Positions 33,892-45,125 of a stretch of 64,000 bases of DNA are shown here, one piece after another. The notes under the pieces were generated by a model, which was not told the DNA's origin, ran no database searches, and saw only the letters and a program-made list of their open reading frames with translations. The stretch lies in the NCBI GenBank assembly GCA_022393335.1, contig JAJEKB010020944.1:235583-299582 (forward strand). Direction: 5' to 3'. Numbering within the stretch: the stretch's first letter is position 1; each line of letters begins with the position of its first letter. The position numbers were made by a program, and so were the translations under genes. The DNA comes from Macrotrachela quadricornifera. Its lineage: Eukaryota; Rotifera; Eurotatoria; Philodinida; Philodinidae.

Positions 33892-34603
33892 ACTGCTCGT
33901 ATGGATGAATGATTCACTAGTTTGATCGCAAAAACCAGTGCAAAATATACAATTGATGTCTCGAATAGATTTTATATTGATAAGTTTATTAAAGATGAAA
34001 TATATCCATTGCGAAGTTACTTAGTAATTGTAATGCTTTAGGTAGCATGCATTGGATGCATAATATTTGTCTTTTCCTCGATGATTCTTCTCATCTGATT
34101 TATTGACTTTTTCCTGTCCTTTTTTCGTACATCTGTGGACGAGTATATAAGTGTACGTTTTGTATAAGAGCGACGCGGTTCTTGATTAAAAGATATACAA
34201 TAAAGCATAGTTTTATCAGTGCTAACACTTCTTCTATCAAAAATAGTCACAGTAATATTCGGAAGTGCAGAAAAATGTGCCATGAAAAGCCTATTTTCAC
34301 ACACACTCACAAATCCTCAAATGATTGGAGCTTTCTTGCTTCACTTGCAGCTTCATCAAACCATCCATCCAGCACCCTATTATCGTGCTTTTTTTCTAGA
34401 AGTATTAGTTTGTCAGGAAAAAAATTAAAAAGGTAGAAAGCGTTGAAGCAATATCGAATTTCGATTTATCGAAGGATTAGCTCGTGGACTTTTTGCTTTT
34501 TAGTGAGTGCAAAAAATATATTCTATTCATTAGGTATATAAACGGATACCGTTACTCTTTTGCTTCATTTAAACGCAAGCGATTGTCTCAGCAGGTATTC
34601 GTT
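33892..34603. other. Intergenic, no supported gene
   Basis: Overlapping short frames occur on both strands between 34,038 and 34,436. None has a recognisable motif, a signal or splice-supported partners, so I do not call them. Confidence 0.35.
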
Positions 34604-35071
34604 CCCATGTAAAAAAACGACAAAAATCTGATTATAATCGATCTTTTTTCATGAAAAAGCGATTAAAATGGCACGATTTAAATCAGATTTTTTATTTTTC
34701 ATTCATTATAACTGATTATTTAGCTTCTTAATCGATTTTAATCTTGATAAGTAAAAACGCATGTTTCTCCAGTTTTAACTTAGAAATCGTAGTTTTTAAT
34801 TGTTTTTTCAGATTCTTTGCGTCGACAAATAGGTAGTACAATGTTAGACCAACTTCTGACGCATATGTCACATTTTATGAGATGACACCAATTCGTACTT
34901 ACTCATTCTTTCACTGTCCTGATTATAATGAATTAAGAGTTAAATAATCAATTATAATCGATGAAAAATAGCAAATTTGGTGAAAATCTGATTTAAATCG
35001 TGCCATTTTAATTGATTTTTCATTAAAAAAAATCGATTATAATCAGATTTTTGTCGGTTTTTTTACATGGG
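34604..35071. mobile_element. 468-bp hairpin MITE with CCCATGT ends
   Basis: The left end CCCATGTAAAAAAACGACAA continues as AAATCTGATTATAATCG. The right end is its inverse, CGATTATAATCAGATTTTTG then TCGGTTTTTTTACATGGG. The arms are 34,604-34,790 and about 34,900-35,071, with inner AAATGGCACGATTTAAATCAG and its inverse. GTT flanks both ends, a possible 3-bp duplication. Internal GATTATAATC and AATCGATTTTAATC words recur, so the DNA folds strongly on itself. No protein. Confidence 0.75.
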
Positions 35072-35894
35072 GTTACTTTGTTTTTGTTCTATTCAGATTA
35101 TTTCTATTCGTATAACTATAAACGATCTTCCTTTTAAGTCTCACAACTTTTATTCTTGTTTCATTTGTCATCGATAATTCGAGTAAAATCTCAATTGTGT
35201 CGTGGACTATTTCAATACGCTCGGTGTTCGTTTTTCCCATATAATAGATGTTACTGACACTGGCATTTGTGTCGATTAATTCGTGGATTGTTCTGAAGTA
35301 GTTGTCAAATAACTTTTACTAAGAACCTCAGCATAGATGTGTCCATCACTCTATGCCATAATGTTCTTTTTTTTATTCGGCCCCGAGTTTCAATCAATAA
35401 TTATGTGCACTAATAACGGGTAAGTGAACAAACAGTGATTTAAAGAGTTAGATGGAACTCAGATGTTTCCTAAACATATTTCTTCGAAGTTTAAAACTTT
35501 CTTTTCTTAGACTAGGTTGGATTCTTAGCATAATCGTTGTATGGGAGAGTGTCCATTTCAACATTTACGCATCGATAATAACAACAACAAGTAGTAATAT
35601 AAAAAGTAATGTGCTTTGCCTTTTTCTCTTCATTTCTAGCTTTCGGTTTTATTGATATCTCAGAAGACAAGAATGTATAGTGTTAATCGTTTGTCAGTCG
35701 ACACTCTTTAAACGCTCATTCGTCAATTTTCTTGGTGCGTACATTTTCATGTATCAATATATGTTGAACTACCAACTCTTATTGATTCATCGCTTATATT
35801 TTTGCTCTCTATGTAATTATTAGAATAATCAAAGTCATTTACTTTGTAGTTTTAGATAATAAAAAACGATATTTTCACAAGAGCAAACATCAAT
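35072..35894. other. Intergenic, upstream of the metallopeptidase gene
   Basis: No supported gene; the frame 35,452-35,655 is hydrophobic but unrecognised. The right end should contain the promoter of the gene starting at 35,895. Confidence 0.35.
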
Positions 35895-38800
35895 ATGTTT
35901 GGCTCAATACTAGTTCATTCTCTCCTTTTTATTCATATATTCGTCATTGTTCAAGGCTACAATTACGATAAATGGCTTGGGCTGAGAAACAAGAGGCAAG
36001 GTAATTCCTTAAACTTTTCTCCAAATAATCATAATTATACAAAGTGGTCAAAAAAGCAGCCAATCATGAGATAAACATCTTGAAAATTTGACTGATTCGA
36101 GCATCTAAGGTCACTTATAATTGAAATATTTCTTATACTTTATTGATCAAGCCAAAATGATTTCGAAATATCGAACCAACTTAATGATTCAGCTCTGGGT
36201 TTTTCCCAAACGCATTCGAATGTAACTTCGCTATATCATATTCGACAGTTCCATGGATTAGTATGGTAAAGCCAATCACTGTCACGATTTTATAAAGTTC
36301 AACTGAGGTGAACAATGCTCGAATACAAAAATAGCACATATATAAGACATAGTAGAATTTTGAGTAGGCCGAACAAGCATGATATTCAATAGCCCTTTGT
36401 TTTCTTCAACTTGAAAGCTGTGTTGAGCAAATTTAATTTAAATCGTGTGAAGATCGTCCCTGAATAGGAGGAATCGATGTAGATATTCATTATTGATGAA
36501 AGCAAACCTTAAAACCTTGCCAGCTCACAAAAACGTCCAGTGCCATCGGATCTGCAAAGAGCTTCCCGATCTCAAGGGTGTGAGTGTTGATGTAGCTGAG
36601 ACTCTTCACTCAAATAACATCTATGTCCTGCTTTTGCAATATAAGAAACTTACCTTAGTCCAAAAACTAATACTTGTGTGTTTGCCAGTCGTTCACTTTT
36701 TCTATATTGTTTTTGAGACAGTATATTAACGAGGGAAGTTCTTCAACTGATCTCGAGCTTTTGACTCTACCTTTTGCCTATAGTGAGAGAACCGTAAAAG
36801 GATTTGTGCTCATGGTCTATCGATCAAGACTTATGACTGATTTTCTAAAAAGAAGTACTCCATTTGAATAAAATTTCCCGGATATTCCATGTATTACGAG
36901 ATCTGTCCATGAGTGATGACTAATTTTTTTAATAACTGGCTAGCAGAACGAACGGCCTCTTTACTTTTTAGTTCAAAGTCTCGATGACATAACAGATGAA
37001 CTATTCTCTTGTCTCTTATTCCTCCGAAATCAAATTGCACGACCAAGAAAAGAAAGAGTTGATTAGAAGATGAGAATGAGTTCGATGAGTTTGTTTAAAT
37101 CACAGCTGGAGATACGTGCAAAAGTACTAAGCTTCCACCTTCTTGTGTCTTATGTAGATATTTTAGTCTAAATAAAAGGTGGTCTCTTTCTTAAATCTTT
37201 CATTTGTACAATGAATGCTATTGAAATCATTCTTTTATTTATCTTCTCGCAGCAAACAATGGTGATTTCATACGTAAAGACAACTGGGACATTTCTGGAA
37301 ATGACATATCACACGTATATGCGTCCCATTATGATAGCTGTGTCGCAGTATGTCAAGCAACTTCAGGATGTAATGCTTTTGCATATGCACCATCAACAAA
37401 GGAATGTTGGACAAAAACAAGTACTGGAAATGGTGGATCTTCGAATGGCGAGAGAGTTTCTGGATACAGACGTAAGTGTGTTAAATCTATATTAGAAAAA
37501 TACCGCATCATCAGCAAAAGAAACTTAACAAACAGGTTACTCTGTCGCAGTAGATCGAAAAGACATTCGAGAGAGAACAAAATGCCAGACCACTTTCTTG
37601 TGATAGGTTTCTTAACGAACAAAGATTGGCAATCGAATTTCAGTTCTCTGCAGATTTCGTATCAAAAGAACCACTGCATTCCCTTAAATGCCGAAGAGAA
37701 GCAAGAACTCTTCTTGTTTACCCGAGAAAAGATCTTTTATCGCTTTAGTAACTTCATAAATCTTGCTTAGGTTCATTAATGAAATTATTTCGTTTAGAGT
37801 ATAGTATTTATGAGACGCTTACGAACGAGAGAACAGGAAATTGAGATCTTTCATTTGTACAATGAATGCTATTAACATTAAGCTTTTATTTATGTTTTCA
37901 CAGGAAACATGTGTGCTGGTTTCGTACGTAAAGACAATTGGGACATTCCTGGCAATGACATATTATCTTCACCTGTACAAGTAAACGACTATGCTGACTG
38001 TTGCATAAAATGTCAATCAACTCCAGGGTGTAACGCTTACGCATTTTCGCCATCATCAAACTTATGTTGGCCGAAAACAAGTGCTGGACGTGGTGGATAT
38101 TCAAATAGCGATAGAATTTCTGGATACAATGGTAAGTGTAAATCCTGCGAAAAATCTCTTCCAAGAACACAAATAAAGAATAGCCTAGAAAATGAGAAAC
38201 CTCTCAATCAGTTTGAATTCTCACACTTTCACATAGGTGTAACACAGTTACTCAATAATTTTAATTATAGTCATCATATCATTGTCTTCATTTTCAATTT
38301 TTACTTAGTTGACACGCTCATTTACACACAAGGAATTTATACGTTGGCATTTATCGATGAGGATAATAGAATGAGTGCCACTACAAGACAGGGAATCATC
38401 GATACATTCTTTGCCTCATAGTAAGTAGAGCCAAAATACTAGATGAATGTATCTCTTTAATTTCTAACAAAATCTGATATTTTATTCTAGCCCAAAGATG
38501 TGTGAACGATTTAATCCACATTCATGCGCGCGTCATGTACGAATGACAATTGATCCAGACTATGATGGAATAGCTTATGTATCATCTAGAGGCATAGTTA
38601 TCGGTCCCTGGATAAGTAATAGTCCGGGAGGTGATGACGTTGTCGTACATGAGGCTATGCATGTAGTACAAAGCTATCCACGTTATGATCCTGGCTGGCT
38701 AGTTGAAGGTATTGCAGACTATAGTAGATGGAAATTCCGCGTAAACGATCCCGTCTTCGGGTTTTTGTATGATTATGAACGAAGTCAACACTATACAAAC

Positions 38801-38980
38801 GCATACAGAATCACGGCTCGCTTTCTGGCCTGGTGTGAAAAGTTCTACCCTAATATTGTCAATGACCTGGATAACAGTATGCGAACCAATACATATTCAC
38901 CGGACTCATGGAAACAGTTTGCTGGTGGCAAGACAGTAGATGACCTATGGTTTGAATATGGCCGCAATCCGGACCTGTAA
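35895..38980 (+). CDS. Secreted metallopeptidase: two PAN/Apple-like domains plus basic-secretory-protein peptidase domain, 5 exons
   Basis: Exons 35,895-36,000, 37,253-37,471, 37,904-38,131, 38,309-38,420 and 38,491-38,980 join in frame through GT-AG introns to 384 residues. Exon 1 encodes a signal peptide (MFGSILVHSLLFIHIFVIVQG) and a KRQG end. Exons 2 and 3 each encode a PAN/Apple-like module with the same plan: RKDNWDI.GNDI, CxxxCQxTxGCNA, CW.KTS, then RxSGY. Exons 4 and 5 encode a peptidase domain of the plant/bacterial basic secretory protein type (Pfam PF04450 family by my reading). The zinc motif is VVHEAMHVVQ (HExxH), followed by WLVEGIADYSRW, whose Glu is the probable third ligand. 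It should be an extracellular zinc peptidase with binding modules. Intron 1 (1252 bp) is long for this genome and may hold an inserted element near 36.73 kb. Both PAN exons are preceded by CATTTGTACAATGAATGCTA, so one arose by tandem duplication. Confidence 0.85.
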
Positions 38981-39714
38981 ACTTTTATCAAATTTCTAAC
39001 TTCTGAGCAAAAGATATGAGTTTGATAAAAATAAAAGCAAGGAACATATAATGGTCCTTCAATTTACTTATACACAATCGTTTGTACATAAAAGACAACT
39101 AATGAATATCTACCTGATATGTTTTAATGATCACGAACGATTCATCAAAAATGCAATATGAATCCGTTCTATTATTTTACACCAAATTTTATAATCGGAT
39201 GTAAAGGCCCCTTAGTATTATACAGAAAACACTGCGAATGAGATGAACTTGCTTTGTCTCCCATAAAAGATGACCTGTTTTGCTATGCAGAATAGTGGTC
39301 GGATTTGATTTTGAGAACTTCAACATTTGCTGTCAGATTGGTGGTGATGTTTGGAAAAAGTCGAGAAAAATGAAGATTGTACAAAATAAATACGTTTTTC
39401 TAACGACATAAATGCATGCGTGATTGTTGATAGATTGATTTGTTATTGCGGTTATATTTTTGCTCACATGACTATGATAGTTCGACACGGAGTAGAAATA
39501 TTTTCCATTCGAAAGAGGAAGCTATGCGAGAACGTATACTTTGTTTGATAAGCAAAAATGAAGTGGTTCGATATTTAGTGAATGCGGATGGTTTATGCTA
39601 TCACAGAAGTTAGGGGATTGGGCATATGGGCTATACATTTAACGGCGTATTGAACATTCGAGGTGACAGTGGGCATGTTTACAAATAAGATAGATAGATT
39701 CAGAGAAATCATAT
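38981..39714. other. Intergenic, nothing recognised
   Basis: Sequence between the metallopeptidase gene and the hAT transposon. No gene or repeat with clear ends. AATAAAAGC about 45 bases after the stop codon could serve as the polyadenylation signal. Confidence 0.35.
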
Positions 39715-40146
39715 CGCTGTCTGGCCTCGGATTACTAGTTTTTCAAAAAATAGGAATCCTTAGAGGATTGATTTTTCCAGAAAGAAAGGATTTTTTATAA
39801 GAAATAGGAAATATATAGGTATGCTCTATTTCTTTTCAAAAGACTGGCTATGTAGCTTCTTAACTGGAAATCTTCTTTTAAAGATGTAGTCTTGAACAGT
39901 TGCATTCTGCTTCGACATACATATCTGGTTTTTTTTCTATCAAAAGAAACAATTAATATAATTATCGTTATAAAGCTTAATTATAACATATTTTATTGAT
40001 ATATTTCATTAATAACAAAAAATAGATCATAAACTTTGAAATTACAAAAAAATAAAAAAGAAAACAAGTACTGTTTTTTATAATCATATTTGATAAATAA
40101 AACTATTTTCGATTACATCCATATATAAAGACTTGAACATTGAGTG

Positions 40147-43090
40147 CTAAATAGTATCTGATACAATATCTATTACATTCTGCTGATTTTGCTGCGCTAA
40201 TTTCATCTTTTTGCTTATTGTTTGGTGATGAAGAAGAGCATCTTTTCTTTTTAAACGAAGTTTATCGAGATCATCTGTCAGCTGTCGTTGTCGTTCATTA
40301 ATAGATGTTAATTTTTCACGACCACCTACGATCAAAAGCTATGCTACAAGTACTTCTGATAATGCACCGGTTTTTAGTGCATCTTCTAATCGATTAGCTC
40401 CTTCTTCAACCAAACATTCTGCTTCTTTCATCTCATTGGCAAGATTTTTTTGCTTTTCCAATAGGTGTTTTTCTTCATTAAGGTATTGTTGTTGTTGATG
40501 GTGGATTATTTCTTTATTGTTGTTTTCGTTGTTATGAATTCCCACCGCTACCTTAGCCACTATTAATTGTCCACGATAATTAGCAGATGATTTTTTTATT
40601 GAGTTAATCATGTCTGTAGTTATAGGAATCTGTAAAGTAAAATACACTGAAATGTAGAAATTACATATGTGTTTACGTTACTTTATATACTGATCCAGAT
40701 CCGAAATATTTAATTCCATCATGAGCTAATCGTAAACTATTTATCGATGATTCTGATAATGGTGATCGATTTTCTGTGATGATGTTTGAATTAATACTAA
40801 AACCTCTCTCTATATCAGCATTGCCATGTGAAATGATTAAAACATTTTTTACAAGTTTACTCAATGTTGGATATTTTGGTGCACCATTATTTGTTAAAAT
40901 TGAAAAGACTTTGTTCCAATAATAATCTACAGGATGATATTTAATGTGATTACTCCCATCTGAACCAGTGTATTCTTCTTTAATAAACTATGACCGGTCG
41001 ATTGTTTCAATCGAATATAAGATCCATTCATTTTCTAATTTATCAATTTCACTATCAAGAAATAAATTCGGAATAGCTCGAGCTACTCGAACAATTTGAT
41101 CAGTATTTGATCGATCAGTTGTTGATATACGATCCAGTATTTGTAAATGACGCAATAACATATTATTTAAAGGAAGATTTTTCTTTAGATAAGTTGCAAT
41201 TGTTTCATAAACCTTCCTAACATCCTGATAAAAAGACTTTTTCTCGTCGAAATTAAGAGAAGATAATAATTTTCTCGTTTGTTCACCTATAAAGATTCTG
41301 ATGATGAATAAAAAATATACTGTAATCTAACTTACCAATCCTAATCTCTTTATCTGAAATCCAGATGGTAGCTTGTTGAATATCAACATTTAATAACTCT
41401 TGAGCAGACTTCTTTTGAACAAGATCCGGTTTTAAGAATGATAAGAGTATATTTCGATATAATTCAGCCATTTTATTATATAGTAAATGAATCAATGGTT
41501 CTTCTGATTGAAAAAAGGTTAAAAAGTGGTCAAATATATTTTCACATAAACACAAAATGAAATTTAATCTTGCTATAGATAAATTCGATGACAAAATTGA
41601 CTTAATATTATCATAACGCTTATTTTTTGAAGTTTTGAAGATTGTTTTTCCGGTAAAAAACGAAGGAAATAATCACAAAGAACATCCCATTGATCTATAT
41701 AAATACAGAAATATAGACAAGTAAAAAAAAGAAATTAACATACTTAAAATTCTATTAACAACCTTTCCTAGTAATACCCATCTTATCATTGCAAAATACA
41801 GGATTGTTTTTTTCAACAGCTGAATCAATATCATCAATTACTGCTTTAAAATCTTCTTGTCGAGCTGGAGAACATTTAAACCAACTGTAAAGGTCTAAAC
41901 AAAAATTGTCCATGTGCCATTTAGAAGGTTCCATACCACTCTTGAAACCATTGTGTACCACATGAATATTACAACTACCAATCTTCAATAAACAACTACC
42001 TATTTTTTTCATTTCCACATTTATTAAATTTTCTAAAGCAATATTAACATTGGGATTATCTCTACTAAGCATAAGTAATTTATTTAAATTTATTCCATCT
42101 GTAGCAAATGATTCAATAATTATATTACGAATTTTTGTCGAATAAGCATGACCTAACATGATTGATTTATAAAATCTATTAACCCTTTGAGGACCGACTT
42201 CTTTTTATAAATGAACTAAAGTTGTACCATCAACATCAGTTATAATCCGAAAAACTCTTAACTATCATAGTGATTATACTTGTTTGTACTGCAACGACAC
42301 AAATAGAGAACCCTGAGATAGAAAAAGGAATATAACACTTGACGAATCTAATCTAACAAATTCAAAAACTTTCGTTTCGACTAGAATTTTTAAGGCCGTA
42401 TATATACGGCCACGGTCTCCAAAGGGTTAACAACAGATTGTTTATCGTTAGACCAATAACGTAATAAGATATCCATTTGTTTCTTATTTTGATTATTAAT
42501 TTGTTCATCAAATATAAGAACAAATCGATCAGCCTTTTTAACATCTTCGAGCATTTTCTTTTTAAAATAAGGACCTAAACCATGAGATATTACATACGAA
42601 ACTTTATTCGCTTGCATACTAAATTTTTTTGCAATAACCGAATCATTAAACATCAATGCAAATAATTCATTTAATTGATCACAAGAGCTGTAACTAAAAC
42701 CTTTTTGAGCAACGTTTAAGGACCATAGAATTTCAGCTTTAACTGTTTGATCTTCTATACTTAAACATTTATTTTTATTATTATTTGTTTCTAATGTTGC
42801 AATAAAAGTAGATGTTGGTGTAGGATAAGAACTGGATTGTGATGTAGATGAAACAGTAAATTTGGTATTTTTTTTCCATTGGTTGAGAATTTGCTTGTGC
42901 TTAGAATTATTCATATGTTGTTCGATCGCTTTCCAACCTTGATTTCCACAATTAAGATCATTGATTTGGCATAAAGAGCATTTAAAAGTTAGTGATGTTG
43001 AACCACTTTTTAACAAATATTTACCGAATCATTATTTGCATCAAGTCGAGAAAGCCAACTAATATTAAATTTAGTCAAATTTTTTGGCAT
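40147..43090 (-). pseudogene. hAT transposase, C2H2-finger type, broken
   Basis: Translation pieces on the minus strand follow the order of a hAT transposase. The start MPKNLTKFNISWLSRLDA (ATG at 43,090) shifts frame near 43,020 into KSGSTSLTFKCSLC. A zinc finger C-x2-C...H-x4-H (CSLC to HMNNSKH) follows, then RFVLIFDEQINNQNKKQMDI, a typical hAT catalytic-domain segment. An interruption at 42,426-42,183 by a MITE follows; excising it restores SVVNRFYKSIMLGHAY. Then come a short intron near 41,745-41,700, another frame break near 41,600, a TAG near 41,000, and the C-terminal dimerisation signature ISHGNADIERGFSINSNI (about 40,800). A GT-AG intron (about 40,675-40,636) precedes a coiled-coil tail, split by one in-frame TAG at 40,336. 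Too many breaks for function. Confidence 0.8.
42183..42426. mobile_element. 244-bp piggyBac-type MITE inside the hAT transposase
   Basis: TTAA lies at both sides (42,179-42,182 and 42,427-42,430). The terminal inverted repeats CCCTTTGAGGACCG and, reversed from the right, CCCTTTGGAGACCG match at 12 of 14 positions. TTAA targets and CCC-start ends are the piggyBac hallmark. A perfect small hairpin, GGCCGTATATATACGGCC, lies at about 42,394-42,411. Removing the element with one TTAA rejoins the transposase reading frame exactly, which confirms both ends. Confidence 0.9.
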
Positions 43091-43654
43091 TATGATCAGA
43101 AATGAAACGTGAACATGTAGCTCGATGAGACGATGGGAGTGAGTGATAAATGAATTATTTATTGCAAAGATATCATTGATATAAATATCCCCCAAGACAA
43201 AGACGAAAGAGTGGTGAAATATAACAAAGAGAAAGATGATGACATGAAGACGAACAATAAGAAAACATGATGAAATGAGAAGGACTAAGAGATAGATGAT
43301 GTAACGAGGTGGACAGAGAGAAGATAATGAAATGTAGAACACACGTCATCATATGTTCACATATGCTAACAGAACAGACAACAGATGTGAACATATGTGA
43401 CGTATGTGAAGAACAGAAAGAAAATACATATACGAAGAATAGAAAGAAAAAGAACGAAAGGATGACGTTTGTCATCCTCTAACAGAAAGATTATAATTTT
43501 GTATCCATATTATTAATTGCATCGACAATAGATTATTTCCAAATGTGGTTCAAAAACATTTCCAACATAGAAATTTATACACGCTGTTTACATTCGTTAA
43601 TATTCATCCTATTCACATAAATGTACATGCTCATATATAGGACTGCAATGAAAG

Positions 43655-44162
43655 CCCATGTGATTCGAACCGGACAAAAACCGCCGGTAAACCGTCGGTT
43701 GACCGTCCGGTATAATGTGCGCTATACCGGCGGTATACCGCCGGTTTTTTTGAAGATGGAACATCGTAACAGCTTGTATTTAAACCGCTGAATATTTTTA
43801 AAGTCTGTTAAAACTCTCAAAATCGCGCTGCTTTCCATGGCACTATATATTGTCGATGCGCTTGAGCTACCTGTATCAGCCACAGAGCACAAATTGGTCC
43901 CAATCTCGAGATAATTTTTTTATTAAAGAGGGCGGTGCAAAAAATTTAATAAGTAAAATATATGAAAAACCGGTTTCTTTCTCAGTAATTATGAATTTGA
44001 TTGATTAAAAAATTTCGATTCTGATAGAAAAGGGCCTTTGTGAGCGTTTAAAATAAGAACCGGAGAGTTTAAGAGCTACCGCCGGTAAATCGTCGGTATA
44101 CCGTCGGTATTTTCAAATAACGCGGTATACCGACGGTACCAAGAATAAATGTGCGACATGGG
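43655..44162. repeat. Element with CCGGTATACCG-rich arms
   Basis: The left part (43,668-43,755) and right part (44,075-44,140) are arrays of CCGGTA, CCGTCGGTATACCG and CCGCCGGT words in inverted arrangement around a unique core of about 320 bp. CCCATGTG at the left (43,655) and CACATGGG-like text at the right (44,150-44,162) may be its ends. No protein. It resembles the GGTATT- and GGAATCC-armed elements elsewhere in the window. Confidence 0.5.
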
Positions 44163-44515
44163 AGGCATCAAAAGTTATATGATTATTTTGTTGACGTTTT
44201 TTAACTTATTTTATATATATCATATCGAAGAACTTTTTAGTCAGTCCAATTTCTGCCAGTAAAAGAAATATTGTATTAAGAAAAAGATGCCGTCACAATG
44301 TGTGAGATTATTGAAAATATTGAACTAAACATTGAAACATGTATTTTCAAAGCCTAAAGATTATGCACAACAAAACTCAGATTCTCCAGCATTTTGTCTT
44401 TTTTCGACATAATATAGGTAAGATAGGAAAATTAGTGGAAATATAGGACAAATTAAAGGATTTTCCAAAAATATAGGAAAAATAGGAAATATAGGTCGAA
44501 TCCAAGGCCAGGGCT

Positions 44516-45125
44516 GTTCATTGTTCGAATTTCTATGTATATATTTATCTGTTGCCGTATTGTCTTGAGATAAATATTACTTAATACAAAGTTTGTTTGA
44601 GTGAAGAAAATAGAGAATGTGATAAAAATAGAAGATTAAAAATGTTAGCAAAATGTTAAAAATGATAACTAAAGATGGCTAGAATAAGAAAAACGAAGAG
44701 TACGCAAAGTTTGAGGTATTATTAAAATACACACCATCGATAGAAGAAGTTACTGCTTATGCGCGTTTTTCTTTCTTGTATTCGTACGTAAATAATGCCT
44801 CGATATATAAATTTTTTCTTTTATATTACAGTAATGTTATCTACAGGAAGGAAAGGAAAAAGCATTTTTGACCAAAGATCAAGGAGGAAAAAGCGATATT
44901 TCATATACTTCTCAAAAAATATTGAAGTAGAGCTGAAGTATGGTGAAGTACTGCCTTCCCCCCCCCCTTCCCTTCCCTTGTCCAAGACTCAATTTTTCGG
45001 TAGAAGTGACCATTGTTTTCACCAATCGAAAGGCTGCTCACTGCTGAAATTTTTCCATTCAATGGTAAATATGTTTCATTTCTAGTTTATTAAAAGAGAA
45101 AGAAAGATAAAGTTCCAAAAATTAT
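44516..45125. other. Intergenic, 3' flank of the RNF213-like gene
   Basis: No supported gene. It contains a strand-biased C/T tract, CCTTCCCCCCCCCTTCCCTT, at about 44,954-44,977. The stretch beside 45,125 is the 3' flank of the minus-strand gene. Confidence 0.35.

Larger units (their letters stand above)
39715..44515 (-). mobile_element. Decayed hAT-family transposon
   Basis: The proposed ends are CTGTCTGGCCTCGGATT at about 39,717 and, in reverse complement at the right, CAGCCCTGGCCTTGGATT (about 44,498-44,515). Both ends carry clusters of ATAGGAAA words in the subterminal 120 bp. A broken hAT transposase gene lies inside on the minus strand. A matching 8-bp duplication is not evident (only about half the positions agree), so the limits are tentative. 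A piggyBac-type MITE sits inside the transposase, and an element with CCGGTATACC arms lies to its right. Confidence 0.55.

Noticed and set aside
34038..34436. Overlapping frames on both strands
   Set aside because: None has a recognisable domain, signal peptide or exon partner.
43010..43475. Two overlapping minus-strand hydrophobic frames upstream of the hAT transposase
   Set aside because: Their sequence is low-complexity. Only the last 26 residues of one (MPKNLTKF onward) belong to a real product, the hAT transposase N terminus.
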